From an uncultured Pelagibacteraceae bacterium (lineage in GTDB: Bacteria > Pseudomonadota > Alphaproteobacteria > Pelagibacterales > Pelagibacteraceae), in NCBI GenBank assembly GCA_902610515.1, contig CACLVZ010000002.1:1-64000 (forward strand): DNA of 64,000 bases. Reading direction: 5' to 3'. Below are positions 27,168 to 41,334 of the stretch, piece by piece. Positions within the stretch are counted from its first letter, which is position 1; the number at the start of each line of letters is the position of its first letter. The position numbers and the translations under genes were made by a program. The notes under the pieces were generated by a model. It searched no databases and was not told the DNA's origin. It saw only the letters and a list, made by a program, of their open reading frames with translations.

Positions 27168-28556
27168 ATGAAATACAGAACAGAATTTGATAGTATTGGA
27201 AAAATCAAAGTGCCTGGTGATAAGTATTGGGGTGCATCTACAGAAAGATCAAACAAATATTTTAATATTGGTGATTTTTTAGTAAGACCTTTAGTTATTC
27301 AATCGATCGCTATTGTCAAGAAAGCTGCAGCAATAGTTAATGCTAAAAACAAAGATTTAAATCCTAAGTTAAGTAAATATATTATTAAAGCTGCTGATGA
27401 GATAATAAAAGGTAAATTAGACGATCATTTTCCATTGAAAGTTTGGCAAACGGGCTCGGGTACACAAACTAATATGAACGTAAACGAAGTTATATCTAAT
27501 AGAGCAATAGAAATGATGGGAGGCAAAATGGGTACGAAAAAACCCATTCATCCAAATGACCATGTTAATAAATCTCAATCCACTAATGATGTTTTTCCGA
27601 CTGCTATGCACATTGCCATAGCCATGAAAACTCGTGAAAAACTTTTACCATCTCTTAAACTTTTAGAAAAAGAACTTAAAAAAAAAACACAAGAATTTAA
27701 AAAAATTGTAAAAGTTGGAAGAACTCACTTGCAAGATGCTACCCCAATAACTCTAGGTCAAGAATTTTCAGGTTATCATGAACAATTAAAAAAGTGTATT
27801 TCAAGAATAGAATCAGCTTTAAAAGAAATTTATAATTTAGCACAAGGAGGAACAGCTGTTGGCACAGGTTTGAATACCAAAAAAAACTTCGATAAAAAAA
27901 TTGTTAAAGAAATTAGTAAAATTACAAAAATACCTTTTAAGACAACATCAAATAAATTTGCATCACTTGCAGCGCATGATGAAATTGTAAATTTTTCTGG
28001 TACGCTTAATACAACAGCGGTTTGCCTTATGAAAATTGCAAATGACATTAGATTTTTAGGCTCAGGACCTAGGGCTGGATACGGTGAACTAATTTTACCA
28101 TCAAATGAACCTGGGTCATCCATCATGCCAGGAAAAGTTAATCCTACACAATCTGAAGCCGTTACAATGGTGTGTGTAAAAGTAATTGGAAATCATAATG
28201 GGATTACGATGGCAGGTTCTCATGGTCACTTTGAATTAAATGTTTTTAAACCTCTTATAATACATAACATTCTTCAATCGATTGAAATTATGAGCGATTC
28301 ATCAAAAACCTTTGCTCTATATTGTGTTAAAGGCATCAAGGCAAATAAAAAAAGAATTAAGGAATTATTAGACAACTCATTAATGTTGGTAACGGCATTA
28401 GCTCCAAAAATTGGTTACGATAAAGCAGCAAAAATTGCTAAAGCTGCTTATAAAAATGGAACAACATTAAAACATGAAATTTTAAAATCCGGATTAGTAG
28501 AGGAGAAAGAATATGATAAAATGATGAATCCCTTAAAAATGACGATGCCTAAATAG
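27168..28556 (+). CDS. fumC: Fumarate hydratase, class II
   Basis: The ATG at 27168 gives a 462-residue protein that starts [22 protein letters not shown], as in FumC. A GTG at 27144 would add eight residues unlike the family. Signatures include [32 protein letters not shown] and [11 protein letters not shown] (about 315-325). It hydrates fumarate to malate in the TCA cycle and needs no iron-sulfur cluster. A TATAAT at 27152-27157 sits only 10 bases before the ATG and there is no Shine-Dalgarno, so the mRNA is probably leaderless. Confidence 0.96.
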   Translation: MKYRTEFDSIGKIKVPGDKYWGASTERSNKYFNIGDFLVRPLVIQSIAIVKKAAAIVNAKNKDLNPKLSKYIIKAADEIIKGKLDDHFPLKVWQTGSGTQTNMNVNEVISNRAIEMMGGKMGTKKPIHPNDHVNKSQSTNDVFPTAMHIAIAMKTREKLLPSLKLLEKELKKKTQEFKKIVKVGRTHLQDATPITLGQEFSGYHEQLKKCISRIESALKEIYNLAQGGTAVGTGLNTKKNFDKKIVKEISKITKIPFKTTSNKFASLAAHDEIVNFSGTLNTTAVCLMKIANDIRFLGSGPRAGYGELILPSNEPGSSIMPGKVNPTQSEAVTMVCVKVIGNHNGITMAGSHGHFELNVFKPLIIHNILQSIEIMSDSSKTFALYCVKGIKANKKRIKELLDNSLMLVTALAPKIGYDKAAKIAKAAYKNGTTLKHEILKSGLVEEKEYDKMMNPLKMTMPK

Positions 28557-28557
28557 C

Positions 28558-29958
28558 TTAAATTATTTCCAAAACAAATTTTTTTATTTTAGATAAATTA
28601 AAAATATTAAAAACATTTTCATTAAAAAAAATTTTTTCAAAAGTTTCTTTAAAAAATTTTAGATCCTCTTGAGTAGCATCATAATTACGATTTACTTTTA
28701 TTAAGTCAAAATTAATTTTATTATTCAAAATATTTAAGTTTCCCTTTATCTGTAAATCAATAGGTTCATCTTTATTTTTATATTGTACCTCAAACTTTTT
28801 TAGTAATCTTTTTTTATCATAAGAGTTCATGGAACAATCAAAATAATATATTGGATTTTCATCTAACAAATTGACGTCTCCTTGACAATTAAATATACTT
28901 TGAGAAATAGAAAAAATTTTTAAAATATTTAATCTTCCGTAAGCTAAATTAAAATCAATTTTTAAATCATCCAAGAGTTCTCTTTTGAATTTATTTGAAT
29001 TATATATTATTTTATTTTTGCTATTTAGCCTTGAAATAAGATTTTTAGAATTTAAAAGAGAGTTTAGGTCTAAATTTTTTAATAATTTTGTCGGAATACT
29101 ATCAAGTTCAGTAATTAAGTTAATTTTAAAAAATGGTTTTAACTCGATTGACCCAAAACTATCAAAAGATAAATCTTTATTCCTATATATTAAGTTATTT
29201 ACCTTCAAAGAGGATGTATCATAAATAAAATCAAGTTTAAGCTTTGACTTTAAAATTTTACCTTTAAAATTTCCTGTAAAATTCAAATCTTGATCTTTTT
29301 GTAAATTCATTATGAAAGAGACACCTGTATCTATTAATTTAAAATCAATGTAACTGAAGTCATTTTTTAAACTTATCTTAAATTTTTTATTAAAAATATT
29401 TCCAACTATAAAATTTTTTTTATATCCATAGTTTGAGTAATCTATTTTTTCTATTACTAATGAATTATTATTACCATCTTCTAATTTTAAATTTAAATCT
29501 TTTACAGAAATTTTTTTTTTAAAACCTAAAAAGAATTTATTGAGAAATAAAAAATTTGAAAAATTTGAATTTAAATCACTTTTTTCAATTATAATTTTTT
29601 TTACTCGAAAATTTTTATAATTATAAATACTTAATAAATTGGGGTAAACTGACAATTTTTCTGAATTTAGGATAATATTTTTAGAATTTAAATTGGAACT
29701 TAAATTTTTTAACTCTAGATGTGGTAATGGAAATGCGTGAAACTGAATTTTTTCTAATTTATCTACTTTTAAACCATAATTATTAAGTAAATAGTTTTTA
29801 ATAATTCCCTCTTTTTTTTTATAATCAAAAAAGTAAGGAGCAGTTAAAAAGAACACTCCAGCAAGAAAAAAAATAATAAAAAGATATCTTAAAAAAAAAA
29901 TAAATTTTAAAAATCTAGAGTATTTATTGTTAATATTTTTAAAAAATCTATTTATCAT
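28558..29958 (-). CDS. AsmA-like membrane-anchored protein
   Basis: This 466-residue protein has one N-terminal membrane segment (about 20-42) followed by a long, beta-strand-rich region facing the periplasm. Repeated short strands such as LELKNLSSNL and VKDLNLKLEDG match the AsmA/TamB-like repeating beta-groove type. Family members span the periplasm and are implicated in phospholipid transport to, and assembly of, the outer membrane. Sequence identity to named proteins cannot be judged here, so the call is by fold pattern. It converges with fumC, two bases away. Confidence 0.65.
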   Translation of the reverse strand: MINRFFKNINNKYSRFLKFIFFLRYLFIIFFLAGVFFLTAPYFFDYKKKEGIIKNYLLNNYGLKVDKLEKIQFHAFPLPHLELKNLSSNLNSKNIILNSEKLSVYPNLLSIYNYKNFRVKKIIIEKSDLNSNFSNFLFLNKFFLGFKKKISVKDLNLKLEDGNNNSLVIEKIDYSNYGYKKNFIVGNIFNKKFKISLKNDFSYIDFKLIDTGVSFIMNLQKDQDLNFTGNFKGKILKSKLKLDFIYDTSSLKVNNLIYRNKDLSFDSFGSIELKPFFKINLITELDSIPTKLLKNLDLNSLLNSKNLISRLNSKNKIIYNSNKFKRELLDDLKIDFNLAYGRLNILKIFSISQSIFNCQGDVNLLDENPIYYFDCSMNSYDKKRLLKKFEVQYKNKDEPIDLQIKGNLNILNNKINFDLIKVNRNYDATQEDLKFFKETFEKIFFNENVFNIFNLSKIKKFVLEII

Positions 29959-30001
29959 TTTTTTATTTTTTCAAGTAGTATATAAATAATATTTCTTACT
30001 T

Positions 30002-32034
30002 ATGAATAGCATAGATAAATTAATTGATAATCTTAACAAGGAGCAAAAAGAGGCAGTTCTTAGCACTGAAGGACCCAACCTAATAGTAGCTGGAGCAGGA
30101 TCTGGTAAAACAAGAGTTTTAACAACTAGATTAATTCATATCATTAATCAAAAAAGAGCGTTTCCTAACCAAATACTTTGTGTGACTTTTACAAATAAGG
30201 CCGCCAAGGAGATGCAAAATAGAGTTTTGCAACATGTTAAAGGAAGCTCAAATGCAATACCTTGGCTTGGTACATTCCACTCAATAAGTGTTAAGTTTTT
30301 AAGAAGACATGCTGAAGCTTTAGATTATAAAAGCAATTTTACGATTTTAGACACTGAAGATCAAAAAAAACTTATAAGGAATATTGTAAAAGCAGAAAAT
30401 TTGGATGCTAAGAAATTTTCACCACAACTGATAATGTATCATATTGATCAGTGGAAAAACAAAGGTCTTTTACCAAAAGATATTAAAATACAAAAACAAA
30501 GCTCAATAATAAAATCTGTGCTTAAAGTTTATGAAATTTATCAAAGCAAAACTAAGGATCTAAATGCTTTCGACTTTGGAGATTTAATTTTATTTTGCGT
30601 AAAACTTTTTGAAGACCATAAAGATATTAGAGAAATATATAACAATAATTTTAAATATATTTTAGTAGATGAGTTTCAAGACACTAATTATATTCAAAAC
30701 AAATGGCTTAATTTATTGGTTAACGATAGACAAAATATATGTTGTGTTGGAGACGATGATCAATCAATTTATAGCTGGAGAGGTGCTGAGATAAAAAACT
30801 TTCTTACTTTTGATCAAATTTATAAAAACTGTAAAGTTTTCAAATTAGAACAAAACTATAGATCTACAAAAAATATTTTAGAAACTGCTTCAGGCTTAAT
30901 TTCAAATAATTCTAACAGAGTAGGTAAAAAATTATGGTCTTCTGCTAATGAAGGAGAACTAGTAAAATTAAATTGTTATAGAACTGGTAAAGATGAAGCG
31001 CAAGGTGTTAGTGATATTATAGAAAAAAAAATCAAAAAAAAGTACTCTTTAAACGATGTCTCGATTTTGGTACGAGCGATATATCAAACTAGAGAATTTG
31101 AAGAAAGATTTCTACAAGTGGGAATAGGGTATCGAGTTTTAGGAGGTATTAAATTTTATGAAAGAGCCGAAATTAAAGATGCAGTTTCATATTTAAGGAT
31201 CATAAACCAAAAATTTGATGATTTAGCCTTGGAAAGAGTAATTGGTGTTCCAAAAAGAGGAATTGGCGAAAGCACACTTAATCAAATTTACAGCTTTGGT
31301 AAAACAAATAAATTGTGCTTAGAGGACTCCATTATAAAAATTATCGAAAAAGGTGATTTTAAGCCAAAAGTAAAAACATCTCTAAATCAACTTATTGGAA
31401 TGATTAATAAATGGCGTAAGGACTCCTTAAAAATGAGGCATTATGATTTATTAAAAATAGTATTAGATGAGTCAGGTTACTCTTCAATGTTAAAAGATAA
31501 AAAAGATTTGGAAAACGAGAATAGATTAGAAAATTTAAAAGAATTACTGAGAGCAATGCACGATTATGACAATTTACAAAGTTTTTTAGAGCATGTTGCT
31601 TTAGCAACTTCAATAGACCAAGAGTGGGAAGGTGCAAAAATAAATTTAATGACTATGCATGCTGCAAAAGGACTTGAATTTGATGTTGTTTTTCTTCCTG
31701 GGTGGGAGGAAGGCTTATTTCCTCATCAAAAATCATTGGAGGAAAAAGGGGATTTTGCTTTAGAAGAAGAAAGGAGATTAGCCTATGTCGGAATAACAAG
31801 AGCAAAAAAAGAGGCGTATTTATCTTTTGCTATGAAAAGAGCTTTTCATGGAGACTGGATGGATACTTTGCCATCAAGATTTATAAACGAAATACCTGAA
31901 AATAGTGTTGAAAAAAATGAAAATGGAATTTCCGAACCAGATGATTTTGAATTTAATCAAGATAATTCTTTAGAATTTGATGAGGAATATAGAAGTCCTG
32001 GATGGGATAGATACAAAAAAAATAAAATGCTTAA

Positions 32035-32047
<13 letters not shown>
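30002..32047 (+). CDS. uvrD: UvrD/PcrA-type superfamily 1 DNA helicase
   Basis: This 681-residue protein carries the SF1A helicase motifs in order: Walker A GAGSGKT at 31-37, the Ia motif TFTNKAAKEM, motif II DEFQDTN near 223, motif III GDDDQSIYSWRGAE near 249, motif IV QNYRST, motif V MTMHAAKGLEFDVVFLPG and motif VI YVGITRAKK. It unwinds 3'-5' in nucleotide excision and mismatch repair. The C-terminal tail is short and acidic. Its last 13 bases overlap the start of the aminopeptidase gene. Confidence 0.93.
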
Positions 32048-35769
<3,722 letters not shown>

Positions 35770-35776
35770 TTAAAAT

Positions 35777-36604
35777 TTATATAATTTTTTTCAATATTTT
35801 TTTTAAGAGACCGTCATTATCCTTTTTAAATTGTTCTTTTTTTTGAATTTTATAATCTTTATTTAAAATCAAATATGACTGTTCAAACCATTTGCTTGAA
35901 TTATAATTATAACCTAAAATCTTAGCATAACTCTCTGCTTCTTTTTCTAAACCAATATGAAAATGAATTTCTACTAATCTATGTAATGCTTCTTCTACAA
36001 AAACTGTTTTATCATATTTATTAATTATATTTTTAAGTCTATTAATTGCAGGGACCCATTTTTGCAAACTAATATAGTATCTGGCCACAAATAGTTCTTT
36101 TGCAGCTAGCTGATTTTGAATGAGATCTTTTTTAAATCTTAGGTCAATTGCATAATCAGTATTAGGATATTTTTTTAGAAAAAAATTAATTTGCTTTTCA
36201 GCTTTCAAAAGTGGTTCTAAATCTTTTTTTTCATCAGTAATTTGCTCAAAATAAATTATAGATATAAGATAATGTGCATAAACTATATTTTTGTCTAAAG
36301 GGTATCTTTTTAAATAGCTTTCTAAATTATTTAAAGCCTGATCATAAAAATTTATTCCATATAAAGAAAAGCTCGACATTATGGAAGACTTGGCGGCTAA
36401 TTCAACATCTTCAAAAATTAGTTCAGCCTGAGAAAATTTTTTTTCTGCAAAAAAATATTGCCTTTTTTCAAAAGCATCGAGTCCTTCTTTATAAAGCTCG
36501 TAAGGATTTTCTTTTTCTAATTGTTTGTAAACTTCATCATTTTTTTTTGAGCATGCAGTAATTGAAAATATAATTATAAAAGTTAAAAAAAATCTTAAAA
36601 ACAT
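35777..36604 (-). CDS. bamD: Outer membrane assembly lipoprotein BamD
   Basis: This 275-residue protein begins with a lipoprotein signal (MFLRFFLTFIIIFSITAC, lipobox ITAC at 15-18). It then has tetratricopeptide-like helices: PYELYKEGLDAFEKRQYFFAEKKF and RYPLDKNIVYAHYLISIIYFEQI are typical of BamD. It is part of the BAM complex that inserts beta-barrel proteins at the outer membrane. It lies between lpxC and ligA, a position common in Alphaproteobacteria. The motif W-x-x-x-x-x-R-L-K after the middle also fits. Confidence 0.9.
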   Translation of the reverse strand: MFLRFFLTFIIIFSITACSKKNDEVYKQLEKENPYELYKEGLDAFEKRQYFFAEKKFSQAELIFEDVELAAKSSIMSSFSLYGINFYDQALNNLESYLKRYPLDKNIVYAHYLISIIYFEQITDEKKDLEPLLKAEKQINFFLKKYPNTDYAIDLRFKKDLIQNQLAAKELFVARYYISLQKWVPAINRLKNIINKYDKTVFVEEALHRLVEIHFHIGLEKEAESYAKILGYNYNSSKWFEQSYLILNKDYKIQKKEQFKKDNDGLLKKILKKII

Positions 36605-36661
36605 TATTTTAATTAATATCAGATAAAATTAAAATTTGAATGTTAATATGAAGATGTTTTT

Positions 36662-37588
36662 CTAAGCGTTTACTGCAGCTTTAACCGGTTTAAAAACTAT
36701 ATTTTTATTTGGCACTAGAATTTCGTCTAATTGTATAACCTTAAAGCTAGATTTATTATTAAGTAGTTTTCTTAAGAATATATTTGAAAGTTGGTGTCCT
36801 CCCTGGAAGCAGTTCACTTTACCTAGTATCCTAAAACCTGATAAAAAAAAGTCTCCTGATAAATCTAATATCTTATGATTTACAAATTCTTTTTTATTTC
36901 TTAAACCATTCTCATTTAAGATTTGCTCATCTTTAATTACGACTGCGTTATCTAAGGAACCGCCTTTTGCTAAGCCTAATTTTTTAATCTTTTCTATATC
37001 TTCAAATAAACAAAATGTTCTTGATTGGTATATGCTATCCAAATTATCTTTGCTAAAATTAATCATATTTTTTTGATTCCCAATTAGTTTATTTTTATAA
37101 CTCAATTGAAAACCAACTTCGAAATCATTTTTGCTCTCTTGAATGGAAATGTATTTACCATGATCTTCAAACTCTGTTTTCTCAATGATTTTTAAGTATC
37201 TTCTTTTTCTATTTAATTGTTTTAAACCTGCATCTTCTAATAATTTAATAAAATCTCTAGAGGATCCATCCATAATTGGAACCTCCTCATTATCAATCTC
37301 TACTATCGCATTATCAATTTCTGAAATATAAAAGGCTGCAAGCAAATGTTCAACTGTGGATACTTTCACTCCATAATCGTTTTCTAAAGTTGTACAAAGT
37401 TTTCCTTGGACTACAAATTTAAAATTAGCTTGGATCTCATTATTTTTCTTAAGATCAATTCTTTTGAAAACAATTCCTTTATCGCTTTGACCTGGTAAAA
37501 TTTTTACTGAGGAGATTTTTCCCGAATGAAGTCCTATACCTTTAAAGGCAACAGTTTTATTCAAGGTTTGTTGATAAACTTTAAGCAT
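36662..37588 (-). CDS. lpxC: UDP-3-O-acyl-N-acetylglucosamine deacetylase
   Basis: This zinc enzyme catalyses the committed step of lipid A synthesis. With the ATG at 37588 it is 308 residues and begins MLKVYQQTLNKTVAFKGIGLHSG, which aligns with the family N-terminus; an ATG at 37603 would add five residues. Zinc and catalytic motifs are TVEHLLAA (His of the first motif) and NHKILDLSGDFFLSG, with the H-x-x-x-D pair. The late histidine is in QGGHQLSN. It follows ftsA, where ftsZ would normally stand between. Confidence 0.95.
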   Translation of the reverse strand: MLKVYQQTLNKTVAFKGIGLHSGKISSVKILPGQSDKGIVFKRIDLKKNNEIQANFKFVVQGKLCTTLENDYGVKVSTVEHLLAAFYISEIDNAIVEIDNEEVPIMDGSSRDFIKLLEDAGLKQLNRKRRYLKIIEKTEFEDHGKYISIQESKNDFEVGFQLSYKNKLIGNQKNMINFSKDNLDSIYQSRTFCLFEDIEKIKKLGLAKGGSLDNAVVIKDEQILNENGLRNKKEFVNHKILDLSGDFFLSGFRILGKVNCFQGGHQLSNIFLRKLLNNKSSFKVIQLDEILVPNKNIVFKPVKAAVNA

Positions 37589-37644
37589 TAGAGGCTTATA
37601 CATAGTTTCTACATGTGATTTAAAACAACTAATGTTTCTAAAAG

Positions 37645-38838
37645 TTACTTAAATATTAGGTTGAAAAATCTAGAAATAAGTGATTGTTTTCTTTCAACAA
37701 CTGGTATTGCCTCATTTTTCCACCCAAATTGAACTATTTTTTTTGCATCTTCACACAATTCACTTGATCTGAAAATATTCAAAAAATTCACCTTAAATTT
37801 TTTATTTTTAGAAAAGAATAATTCAAATTTAGAAAGTAAAAACCCATGAGTAATATGGTCATCAATCTGTAAAAAAATTAATTTTTTTGTTTTTAAAAAC
37901 TCAGAAATATTTATATTCTTAATCATAATTATTTCTGCTAATTCTTGAATTCTAGCTGAAGAAATATCTACAATTAACTTTTTTTTAATTTTTCTGAAGT
38001 TTTGATTAACGAAAAACTCTTCCTCTATAATTTCATTTTCCTCGCTAATTTTAAAATAATCTGGAATTCGTAAAATTTTTCTTATTTGGTATTTATCTAA
38101 GGAAGTAATTTTGTAAATATCATCTAAAATTATATCTGTTCCGAAATTAAAGTTTTGAATAAATTTAAATGATGAGTTTTCAAATAGTATTAGTTGCGAT
38201 TCTTTTTTTTCAATTTTAATTAACAAAAATGATGTGAAGTCTGTATTTTCATTTATTAGCTTAACTCCCTCTATGAAATTTTTTGATATTATTTTTTTTA
38301 TACTTAAATTACAACTATCAAAAACATTTTTAAGATTTTTGTAATCATTGTTGCACATAAGAAAAAAAGATAATTCTTGAGAATAAAAGTCTCCAAACAA
38401 TCCTATTGGAATGTTTTCTAATTCTTTATTGTCTAATGAATACTTGGTGCTAAAAATATGTAAAATCTTTTTATTATTTTCAACCTCACTTATTTTAGAC
38501 TTTAAAGAATTTAAAATATAAGTGATATTATCTTTTGCAAGTTGGGAACCATTTAATTTTTTATATCCAGAAAGATTAATTGTGTGGCAATCAAAATTAT
38601 TAATTATTAAAATTATTTCTTTAAAAATAAAATTCAATTTATCTTCAATTAATATTAAATTCGTTTTCATAAGATAAGAGAATTTTTCGATATCTGTAAT
38701 TTTATTTTTTGATATACCAACCACCTGAACCGAGTTTTTATAAATTATTCTAAAATTTTCGTTGATTGTTTCACCAACAAAGAAAAAAATTTCATTTTTA
38801 CCTATCTCTATAAAGAGAGTTTTAGAATTATTTTTCAT
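37645..38838 (-). CDS. ftsA: Highly divergent FtsA-like division protein
   Basis: This 397-residue protein sits between ftsQ and lpxC, the position of ftsA. It keeps an N-terminal FIEIGKNEIFFFVGE that can be read as a degenerate phosphate-1 loop. It ends in a short amphipathic helix, SLISRFFNLIFK, like the FtsA membrane-targeting tail. The usual phosphate-2 glycine motif is gone: the matching place reads FLLIKIEKKESQLILF. FtsA normally anchors FtsZ to the membrane and binds ATP; here ATP binding may be reduced or lost. The call depends largely on position, length and the C-terminal helix. Confidence 0.65.
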   Translation of the reverse strand: MKNNSKTLFIEIGKNEIFFFVGETINENFRIIYKNSVQVVGISKNKITDIEKFSYLMKTNLILIEDKLNFIFKEIILIINNFDCHTINLSGYKKLNGSQLAKDNITYILNSLKSKISEVENNKKILHIFSTKYSLDNKELENIPIGLFGDFYSQELSFFLMCNNDYKNLKNVFDSCNLSIKKIISKNFIEGVKLINENTDFTSFLLIKIEKKESQLILFENSSFKFIQNFNFGTDIILDDIYKITSLDKYQIRKILRIPDYFKISEENEIIEEEFFVNQNFRKIKKKLIVDISSARIQELAEIIMIKNINISEFLKTKKLIFLQIDDHITHGFLLSKFELFFSKNKKFKVNFLNIFRSSELCEDAKKIVQFGWKNEAIPVVERKQSLISRFFNLIFK

Positions 38839-38841
38839 TTC

Positions 38842-39498
38842 TTATTTTAAGATAACTTGATTTTTAATTCTATAATCAAAAATTTTGTATTTTTCAAAAT
38901 TATGTTGATTTTTTAATTTTAAAAAATTTATTAAACTTTCACTATAATTAGTAATAGGTAATTTAATAATTTGACCCTTTTTAGTTTCTAAATCCCATCT
39001 ATTTACTTCAAAAAAATAATAGGTCTTGATTTGATTAAACGGAAAATCAATCTTTTTTAAATTTTTAAAAAAAATTTCAAAATCTTTTTTTTTTCCAAAA
39101 ACTAAAGGAAGATTATCGAATTTTTTTGACCCATCATAAATAATTAATTCATTATTATCTGAATATAAGTATTTATTTTTTTTGTCTTGTATTATTGCAA
39201 TAGGTATTTTTTCAAAAACTTTTACTTTCAAAGTATTAGGATATATTTTTTTTATTTCAAAACTTTCTATAAAACTATTTTTTTTCAACTCATCTTGTAT
39301 ATTTAATGAGTTTAATGCGAAAAGATTTTTATCCAATAAAAATGATAATTCTGTTTCCACTTCGTTTTTAGTTAAAATTTTATTATTATCTACCAATATA
39401 TCCTTAATATTGAGAGTGTTTTTCAAATTATCATTTTTAAAATTATATGTACTAAAAATTAATAGTAATGATAATGCTACTAATAATTTTTTATTCAT
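38842..39498 (-). CDS. ftsQ: Cell division protein FtsQ
   Basis: This 218-residue protein has an N-terminal membrane span (about 4-18), then a POTRA-like domain with IKDILVDNNKILTKNEVETELSFLLDKNLFALN and NTLKVKVFEKIPIAIIQDKK, typical of FtsQ/DivIB. It recruits FtsL/FtsB and regulates FtsWI in the periplasm. The N-terminal cytoplasmic tail is very short and the C-terminal end is shorter than in E. coli. It overlaps ddl by four bases (ATGA). Confidence 0.88.
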   Translation of the reverse strand: MNKKLLVALSLLLIFSTYNFKNDNLKNTLNIKDILVDNNKILTKNEVETELSFLLDKNLFALNSLNIQDELKKNSFIESFEIKKIYPNTLKVKVFEKIPIAIIQDKKNKYLYSDNNELIIYDGSKKFDNLPLVFGKKKDFEIFFKNLKKIDFPFNQIKTYYFFEVNRWDLETKKGQIIKLPITNYSESLINFLKLKNQHNFEKYKIFDYRIKNQVILK

Positions 39499-40436
39499 TT
39501 ACTAATACTTGCATTAAGTAAAATTTCTTCAACTAATTTTTGAAAATTTATTCCATAGTAATTAGCTATTTCGGGAACTAATGATAAATTTGTCATTCCC
39601 GGCTGTGTGTTTATTTCTAAAAGATAGAATTTGTTTCTAAAAAACTTAAAGTCTGATCTTGTCACTCCTTTGCAATTTAATAATTGGTGAGCTTTTTTTG
39701 CTATCTTTAAAACTTTTCTATAGTCTTTAGGTTTTAAATTTGCTGGCATAATATGTTTAGTTTTAGCTCTTTTTGTATATTTAGCTTTGTAATCGTAAAA
39801 TTTTCTTTTTGGTTTAAGTTCTATTGCTCCAATTGGATTATCATTTAGCACTGCGGCCTGTATCTCTTGACCTCCAATATATTCTTCAAAAATTAATTCG
39901 TCGTATTTTTTAAAGAGTAACTTTGCTGAAAAAACTAGATTATTTATATTTTGTGTAATTTTTACCCCTAAGCTAGAACCCTCGCTAATTGGCTTTACTA
40001 CTATTGGGAAATGAATTTTTTTTTTAAATATCATTGTTTTCAAGTTTGCGGATGTAAATTCTCTGAAATTTAATGAAAAATATTTTGGGGTTAATATCTT
40101 ATTTTTAGCAAAAATTGCTTTAGAGATTATTTTATTCATACAATTGTAGGAACTAATTACGCCTGAATGAGTATATGGAATTCTTAGATACTCAAAATAA
40201 CTTTGTGCAACACCATCCTCTCCATCTTTACCATGTAAAGCATTAAAGATTACGTCTACTTTTAATTTATTTATCAAGTTGAAATTTTTATATTTTGGAT
40301 CGAAAGTAGTAATCTTGTATTTTTTTTTTTTTAAAGCCTTAATACATGCATTACCACTGTTAAGGCTTATTGAACGTTCTCCAGATGTACCGCCAAGTAC
40401 AACTAAGACTTTTTTAAATTTTTTTTTTTTATTCAC
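39495..40436 (-). CDS. ddl: D-alanine--D-alanine ligase
   Basis: This 313-residue ATP-grasp enzyme makes the D-Ala-D-Ala end of the cell-wall peptide. Family motifs are VLGGTSGERSISLNSG (12-27), HGKDGEDGVAQ, KPISEGSSLGV in the ATP-grasp part and LLEINTQPGMT near the C-terminus. Length is typical. It overlaps the end of murB by eight bases and the start of ftsQ by four. Confidence 0.95.
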   Translation of the reverse strand: MNKKKKFKKVLVVLGGTSGERSISLNSGNACIKALKKKKYKITTFDPKYKNFNLINKLKVDVIFNALHGKDGEDGVAQSYFEYLRIPYTHSGVISSYNCMNKIISKAIFAKNKILTPKYFSLNFREFTSANLKTMIFKKKIHFPIVVKPISEGSSLGVKITQNINNLVFSAKLLFKKYDELIFEEYIGGQEIQAAVLNDNPIGAIELKPKRKFYDYKAKYTKRAKTKHIMPANLKPKDYRKVLKIAKKAHQLLNCKGVTRSDFKFFRNKFYLLEINTQPGMTNLSLVPEIANYYGINFQKLVEEILLNASISK

Positions 40437-41334
40437 CTATAATCTTAATCTCAAGTTCAAGATTAATTCCCGTTTTATTATTTACCGCTTTTTTAACTTT
40501 GTTAATCAAATTTTCAATGTCGATAGATTTTGCTTTGCCATTATTCACAAAAAAATTACAATGAGTTTTAGAAATTGAAGCATCTCCAACTTTAAATTGA
40601 TCACAGCCAGACTCTTTTATAAGTTTCCAAGCTTTTTTTTTGTCATTAATATTCTTAAAAGTGCTTCCACATGTTTTAATTTTACTCGGTTGAGACAATT
40701 TTTTTCTTTCAATCAGTTCCAATTGTTTTTTTTCAATTATTTCCCTTGGCATTATTTGTCCTTTCAATTTTACTGAAGAAATAATGAAATCTTGTGGAAG
40801 ATCTGATCCTCTGTAAAAAAATTTAATATCGTCACGTTTTATTTCTCTCTCTTCTAGGTTGTTTAAATTAATTACAGTTATTGAGATTAAAACTTTTGAA
40901 ATGTCATTGTTATAACACCCACTATTCATGATAACAGCTCCCCCAATAGTTCCAGGTATACATGCAAGGAATTCTAAATTTCCAATGTTGTTTTCTGCTG
41001 CAAAATTTGAAATTTTACGATCTAGCGCTGCAGCGCCCACTTCAATTATACAGTCTTTTACTAGATTAATCTTAGCGAATCCCATGCCTAATTTGATAAC
41101 TACACCTTTAACTCCATTATCGCGAATCAAAGTATTAGATCCTGCACCAAGAATAGTTATTTTAAGTTTATTTTTTTTGTTCTCCTTAAGAAAATCAATT
41201 AATTGTTTTTTGTTATCAGGTTTAAATAGATACTCTGCAGGTCCACCTAAATTAAACCAACTATAATTTGAAAGTTTTATATTTTTTGAGATATTGTCAC
41301 TAAATCTTTTTAATAATTTTTGATTTAAGCTCAT
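40429..41334 (-). CDS. murB: UDP-N-acetylenolpyruvoylglucosamine reductase
   Basis: This 301-residue FAD enzyme reduces enolpyruvyl-UDP-GlcNAc to UDP-MurNAc. It has the N-terminal NYSWFNLGGPAEYL, the FAD-binding LGAGSNTLIRDNG and CIPGTIGGAVIMNSGCY, and the catalytic-serine region TCGSTFKN. The shorter length and this serine motif are those of the type II MurB common in many bacteria. It overlaps murC by four bases. Confidence 0.95.
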   Translation of the reverse strand: MSLNQKLLKRFSDNISKNIKLSNYSWFNLGGPAEYLFKPDNKKQLIDFLKENKKNKLKITILGAGSNTLIRDNGVKGVVIKLGMGFAKINLVKDCIIEVGAAALDRKISNFAAENNIGNLEFLACIPGTIGGAVIMNSGCYNNDISKVLISITVINLNNLEEREIKRDDIKFFYRGSDLPQDFIISSVKLKGQIMPREIIEKKQLELIERKKLSQPSKIKTCGSTFKNINDKKKAWKLIKESGCDQFKVGDASISKTHCNFFVNNGKAKSIDIENLINKVKKAVNNKTGINLELEIKIIGE

